DNA from: Klebsiella pneumoniae
Lineage (GTDB): Bacteria; Myxococcota_A; UBA796; GCA-2862545
Length of the DNA stretch: 34,648 nucleotides
Direction: 5' to 3'
Assembly: GCA_945861065.1 (NCBI GenBank)
Contig: CAMASI010000053.1
Coordinates: 1 to 34,648 of the forward strand
A model generated the notes under the pieces. The model saw nothing but the letters and a program-made list of their open reading frames with translations. It searched no databases and was not told the DNA's origin. This document shows, piece after piece, positions 31,644-34,648 of the stretch (position 1 is the stretch's first letter; the number at the start of each line of letters is the position of its first letter). The position numbers and the translations under genes were made by a program.

Positions 31644-32317
31644 GCCGCGAACTGTACGCTGCGGTCTCCGGAGGGTCCGCCGCGTGGAAGCGGATGGACA
31701 CCGTCGCTCAGAACCTGGCAAATATGGGCACCGACGGGTTTCGTGGCTCTCGCGTCGCCTTCGAAATGTACGAACCCGAGGCGGGTCTGGTTCGCGCGAC
31801 CGAACCTACGCCCGACCTTCGAGATGGCGCGGTCCACGCCACCGGCAACGCTCTAGACGTCGCGCTCCAGGGTCGCGGATGGCTCGCCGTCGACGGCGGG
31901 GACGGCACGTTCCTCACTCGGGACGGGCGTCTCGCCGTCAACGAATCTGGAACGCTTGTGCATGCTTCGGGCCGACCCGTTCTCGGGGTGGCGGGCGAAA
32001 TCAACATTCCTCCCGGGGAAACGGTCACCATCACCCCGCAGGGAGTTGTTGTAGGGAGCGAAAGTGGAGAAGTCGGCCGCCTACGTCTCGTGGACGGCCC
32101 GGCAGTTCCTATGGGTGGCAGCCTGTGGAAACCCACCGGCGATTTGGCGGAGGCGACACCACGGGTGATCGGGGGCGCCTTGGAGGGGTCGAACGTGGAT
32201 GCCCTTGGCGCCATGGTCGAGCTCGTACAAGCCAGTCGCGCATTCGAGGCGTTTCAACAAGCTATTCGTGGCAGCGATGAACTCGACTCGGCCCTCAATC
32301 AGGCAGGAGGCCGCTAA
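31640..32317 (+). CDS. flgF: Flagellar proximal rod protein FlgF
   Basis: 225 residues. FlgF builds the proximal rod of the basal body. The N-terminal helix (MSRELYAAVSGGSAAWKRMDTVAQNLANMGTDGFR, seen here in pieces as AAVSGGSA and VAQNLANMGT) matches the family pattern of rod proteins. The C-terminal GALEGSNVDALGAMVELVQASRAFEAFQ is the standard end motif. The GTG start overlaps the fliA stop (GTGA), and its TAA overlaps the flgG ATG (TAATG), so the three genes are translationally linked. The length is slightly short of the usual 240-250 residues. Confidence 0.92.
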   Translation: MSRELYAAVSGGSAAWKRMDTVAQNLANMGTDGFRGSRVAFEMYEPEAGLVRATEPTPDLRDGAVHATGNALDVALQGRGWLAVDGGDGTFLTRDGRLAVNESGTLVHASGRPVLGVAGEINIPPGETVTITPQGVVVGSESGEVGRLRLVDGPAVPMGGSLWKPTGDLAEATPRVIGGALEGSNVDALGAMVELVQASRAFEAFQQAIRGSDELDSALNQAGGR

Positions 32318-33075
32318 TGCGCGCACTGTACGTCGCAGCGACCGGGATGACCGCACAACAAACGCGGATCGACACCATCGCCGACAACCTGGCGAACAGC
32401 GGCACCACGGCCTTCAAGAAGGGTCGCGCCACGTTTGAGGACGTCTTTTACCAGCAACTCACCACGGGTGGGGACCCCGCCTCGGCCGCTCGGGCAGACG
32501 CCGGCGGTGGTGTTCGCCTCTCGGGGCTGCAGAAGACCCACGTGCAAGGTGCCCTCACCAGTACGGGAGACCCTTTGCATGTCGCGCTGGAAGGACCGGG
32601 CTTCTTCGTATTCGACGATACAGCAGGCGAGCCTGTGTACGGCCGTGACGGCGCGATGCGGCTCGACGCCGACGGGCGCCTCGTCAATGGGGCCGGCCTC
32701 GCTCTTCGCGGCGACATCCGCATTCCCCTTGAGGCGACGAGCGTGACCGTAGATGCGGATGGAACCGTCCAGGCCACGCTCGACGGTGAAGCTGTCGCCC
32801 TCGGTCAGATCGATGTCGCGGTATTTACAAATCCGGCCGGGCTGGAAGCCGTCGGCGGCAATCTGTACCGGCAAGCACCCGGCTCCGGCGAACCCATCGC
32901 CATTGAACCCGGTGCCGGAACGTCGCTGCGACAGGGGTTCGTCGAGTCTTCGAACGTCGATGCGGCCGAAGAGCTCATTGAGCTCATCATGGCGCAACGC
33001 GCCTACGAGCTGAATAGCAAGGTCGTTCAAGCCGCGGATGAAACGCTCCAGACGGCGACTCAAATCCGGCGATAA
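32317..33075 (+). CDS. flgG: Flagellar distal rod protein FlgG
   Basis: 252 residues, close to the usual 260. FlgG forms the distal rod inside the P and L rings. The start RALYVAATGMTAQQTRIDTIADNLAN is nearly canonical, followed by TAFKKGRATFEDVFYQQL and the SGD-type turn TSTGDPLHVALEGPGFF. The C-terminus carries LRQGFVESSNVDAAEELIELIMAQRAYELNSK, the classic rod/hook end helix. The start overlaps the flgF stop and the stop overlaps the flgA start, both as TAATG. Confidence 0.96.
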   Translation: MRALYVAATGMTAQQTRIDTIADNLANSGTTAFKKGRATFEDVFYQQLTTGGDPASAARADAGGGVRLSGLQKTHVQGALTSTGDPLHVALEGPGFFVFDDTAGEPVYGRDGAMRLDADGRLVNGAGLALRGDIRIPLEATSVTVDADGTVQATLDGEAVALGQIDVAVFTNPAGLEAVGGNLYRQAPGSGEPIAIEPGAGTSLRQGFVESSNVDAAEELIELIMAQRAYELNSKVVQAADETLQTATQIRR

Positions 33076-33665
33076 TGATGACGCTTGAAACCTTTTCCAG
33101 CTTGCTCTCGGCGTGGGTCACCGATCGGTGCAACGCGGAAAGCGTGGACGTAGCAAGCGCCGGGTTGGCCAGCGAGCTGTTGGACGGGGTGGATCGCGTC
33201 GTCCTAGACGGCAATCCGTGCCGAAGTCATCCTATTCTCCGGGTCGACTTGTTCGATGACGGTGCGCTCACCGTGCTCACCTTCCGGCCCGCGCTCGCAG
33301 TGTGGGTCGAAGTCGCCGTCGCCCAGGTCGATACCGCCGCCGGGACCACCTTGCAGGTGACGACCGGACGCGAGCGCGTAGACCGGGTTTTGGGTCATCC
33401 ACCGAATGCGACGCAGCCGTGGATCGCAAAGATCGCGGTCGTTTCCGGTACGCCGATCACCGAGGCGAATGCCATGCCAACGCCCGACGCGAGGAGCGGA
33501 GATGGCGTACAGGTGCTGTTGGGGCGAGGAAGCGTCGTTCTGAAGTCCGAAGGCAGGTTGCTCGATGGGGGACGCGTGGGGGATCGCGTCCGCGTCGCCG
33601 TCACCGCCACCGGGACGGTCCTCAATGGCGTGCTTGTCGCAGCGAATCGTGTGGAGGTCCTGTGA
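33075..33665 (+). CDS. flgA: Flagellar P-ring assembly chaperone FlgA
   Basis: 196 residues. The C-terminal half has the SAF-type fold of FlgA: VVSGTPITEANAMPTPDARSG, QVLLGRGSVVLKSEGRLLDGGRVGDRVRVAVTATG, and the closing VLVAANRVEVL. FlgA helps assemble the P ring protein FlgI in the periplasm, so an export signal is expected. The N-terminus here (MMTLETFSSLLSAWVTDR) is not a convincing signal peptide. Either the signal is weak or the true start differs. It overlaps flgG upstream and flgH downstream (GTGA), in the common flgG-flgA-flgH order. Confidence 0.85.
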   Translation: MMTLETFSSLLSAWVTDRCNAESVDVASAGLASELLDGVDRVVLDGNPCRSHPILRVDLFDDGALTVLTFRPALAVWVEVAVAQVDTAAGTTLQVTTGRERVDRVLGHPPNATQPWIAKIAVVSGTPITEANAMPTPDARSGDGVQVLLGRGSVVLKSEGRLLDGGRVGDRVRVAVTATGTVLNGVLVAANRVEVL

Positions 33666-34330
33666 TCCCGTCGACACTACTTATTTTGACAATCAGTTCG
33701 GCCCTTGCTCGCCGCGAACCTTTGCCTCCTGAACGCCCATTGACCAGCCCTTCAATTCTTCCCTACTTACCCACCTCGGGTTCCTTGTGGAGCGAGGTCC
33801 CGGCCCGACAAATGATGGGTTTGGACGGCAACGCCAGGCAGGTCGGCGACCTCATCACCGTCGTCATCACTGAAAACGTTGAGACCAACCTAGGCGCCGA
33901 AACAAAAACAAGCCGGAAGTCCACACAGAGTGCAGCGATCAGTGCCTTGTTGGGTGTGGAAAAGACGCTGAAAAAGGCCCATGGCCTAGAAGAAATCGGT
34001 TTCGATCTAGAAAGCGCTTCCGAGTTTCTCGGAAGCGGAGACACGTCCCGCGACGCCAACGTGAATGCCACACTCACCTGCGAAGTCATCGAGGTTCTCC
34101 CGAACGGGAACCTTCGCATCTGGGGATGGAAACAGGTTCGCGTGAACCGTGAAACCCAGTTCGTCGTCGTGGAGGGAATCGCACGACCCAGAGACGTCCA
34201 AATGTCAAATCGGGTGGACAGCGAACTCCTCGCAACGGCTCGAATCGAGATCACCGGCTCCGGCGTGATCGCCGACAAGCAAGGCCCCGGAATTGGCTCG
34301 CGAATTCTAGATTTTCTCTGGCCGTTCTAG
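33662..34330 (+). CDS. flgH: Flagellar L-ring protein FlgH (no lipobox)
   Basis: 222 residues from a GTG that overlaps the flgA stop. FlgH forms the L ring in the outer membrane. The family motifs are SGSLWSEVPARQMMGLDGNARQVGDLITVVITEN near the start and TLTCEVIEVLPNGNLRIWGWKQVRVN followed by VVVEGIARPRDV. The last part, ELLATARIEITGSGVIADKQGPGIGSRILDFLWPF, is the typical end. In most species FlgH is a lipoprotein. Here the signal IPSTLLILTISSALARRE has no cysteine and looks like a type I signal peptide. The gene is the last of the operon in the window; flgI and flgJ would be expected beyond. Confidence 0.93.
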   Translation: MIPSTLLILTISSALARREPLPPERPLTSPSILPYLPTSGSLWSEVPARQMMGLDGNARQVGDLITVVITENVETNLGAETKTSRKSTQSAAISALLGVEKTLKKAHGLEEIGFDLESASEFLGSGDTSRDANVNATLTCEVIEVLPNGNLRIWGWKQVRVNRETQFVVVEGIARPRDVQMSNRVDSELLATARIEITGSGVIADKQGPGIGSRILDFLWPF

Positions 34331-34374
34331 TGCGACGGTCCGTTGGTCCTTCCCCAGTTAGCCGCTAGCGATTA

Positions 34375-34642
34375 GCTGTTAGCCGTTAGCACGGACGGAC
34401 CGACCAGATGCGTGACTTCCGAGACCTGCAGGTCTGCTGCGGCCGCGACGGGGAGCGCGAGCTGGCGCGCTTCATCGCCATCGCCGCGGGATCGGCGTCC
34501 GAGACGGAGTACCACCTTCTGCTGGCGCGCGATCTCGGCTACCTCGGGCCGGAGCCGTACGCCGACCTGAACAGCCGTGTCAACGAGGTGAAGAAAATGT
34601 TGAGGTCCTTCCATCAGAAACTAACAGCTAACGGCTAACAGC
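34375..34642. repeat. Perfect 16-bp inverted repeat bracketing the four-helix gene
   Basis: GCTGTTAGCCGTTAGC at 34375-34390 is the exact reverse complement of 34627-34642. Related units (TTAGCCGCTAGCGATTAGC) precede the left copy from 34358. The right copy overlaps the end of the small coding region. 23S rRNA intervening sequences that carry four-helix-bundle genes are flanked by inverted repeats of this kind, so the pair may mark the ends of a mobile or formerly mobile unit inserted after flgH. Confidence 0.65.
34408..34638 (+). CDS. Shortened four-helix-bundle (23S rRNA IVS-type) protein
   Basis: 76 residues. It begins RDFRDLQV, the family start (usually RDFRDLxVW), and its second half LARFIAIAAGSASETEYHLLLARDLGYL followed by a helix to the end is a clear match to the four-helix-bundle family of 23S rRNA intervening sequences. 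Full-length members have about 115-125 residues. Here about 40 residues after RDFRDLQV, covering the rest of helix one and most of helix two, are missing, and the frame resumes at CGRDGERELARF. It is therefore probably a degenerate or non-functional copy. A C-terminal extension encoded by the flanking inverted repeat adds a few residues (KLTANG). Its role is unknown even for intact members. Confidence 0.65.
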   Translation: MRDFRDLQVCCGRDGERELARFIAIAAGSASETEYHLLLARDLGYLGPEPYADLNSRVNEVKKMLRSFHQKLTANG

Positions 34643-34648
34643 CAATGG

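Overview
The window looks like chromosomal DNA of a high-GC, flagellated Gram-negative bacterium, most likely Myxococcota or a deltaproteobacterial relative. This placement is an inference. It rests on outer-membrane flagellar L-ring genes, on a dozen predicted lipoproteins whose lipobox cysteine is followed by Thr/Asp-rich or Gly-rich low-complexity stalks, and on a probable selenoprotein. No rRNA or phylogenetic marker is present to settle it.

Layout. 1-6.9 kb: two minus-strand lipoproteins (one cut by the window edge), the GTPase rbgA/ylqF, the pseudouridine synthase rluA overlapping it tail to tail, a formylglycine-generating-enzyme-like lipoprotein, a DUF5722-type glycosidase-like lipoprotein, and an AlkD-like DNA alkylation repeat protein. 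A 180-bp nested inverted-repeat element exactly fills the gap between two convergent genes at 4.0-4.2 kb. 6.9-11.8 kb: a compact minus-strand operon, LysR regulator > lipoprotein > acyl-CoA-dehydrogenase-like flavoprotein > PhnD-like binding protein with no signal peptide > TusA-like/ferritin-like fusion. Most of its junctions overlap or nearly abut. 11.9-21.1 kb: a minus-strand train of exported lipoproteins: two WG-motif beta-propeller paralogues, three NHL-repeat propellers, a mono-heme cytochrome c, and a large LVIVD-propeller/thioredoxin-like protein whose reading frame crosses an in-frame TGA at the CxxC position. 21.2-23.2 kb: a decayed IS5-type transposase next to tRNA-Leu(CAA), an unknown protein, and a PduO-type cobalamin adenosyltransferase. 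23.1-34.3 kb: two divergent flagellar operons. The minus-strand one is HDOD/degenerate GGDEF > fliJ > motE-like > fliK > flgD; the plus-strand one is flhA > fliA > flgF > flgG > flgA > flgH. 34.3 kb to the end: a shortened 23S-rRNA-IVS-type four-helix-bundle gene bracketed by a perfect 16-bp inverted repeat.

How the genes work together. The flagellar genes cover export (flhA, fliJ), hook assembly and length control (flgD, fliK), rod (flgF, flgG), P/L rings (flgA, flgH), and late-gene transcription (fliA). The lipoprotein block plausibly forms a surface or periplasmic redox and binding module, because a heme c protein and a thiol/selenol oxidoreductase sit in the same train as several propellers. 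That link is inferred from gene order only.

The two strongest leads are the selenoprotein at 11934-14135, which would be read as two separate ORFs by a standard gene caller, and the five-gene LysR-to-TusA/ferritin operon, whose substrate I cannot identify.
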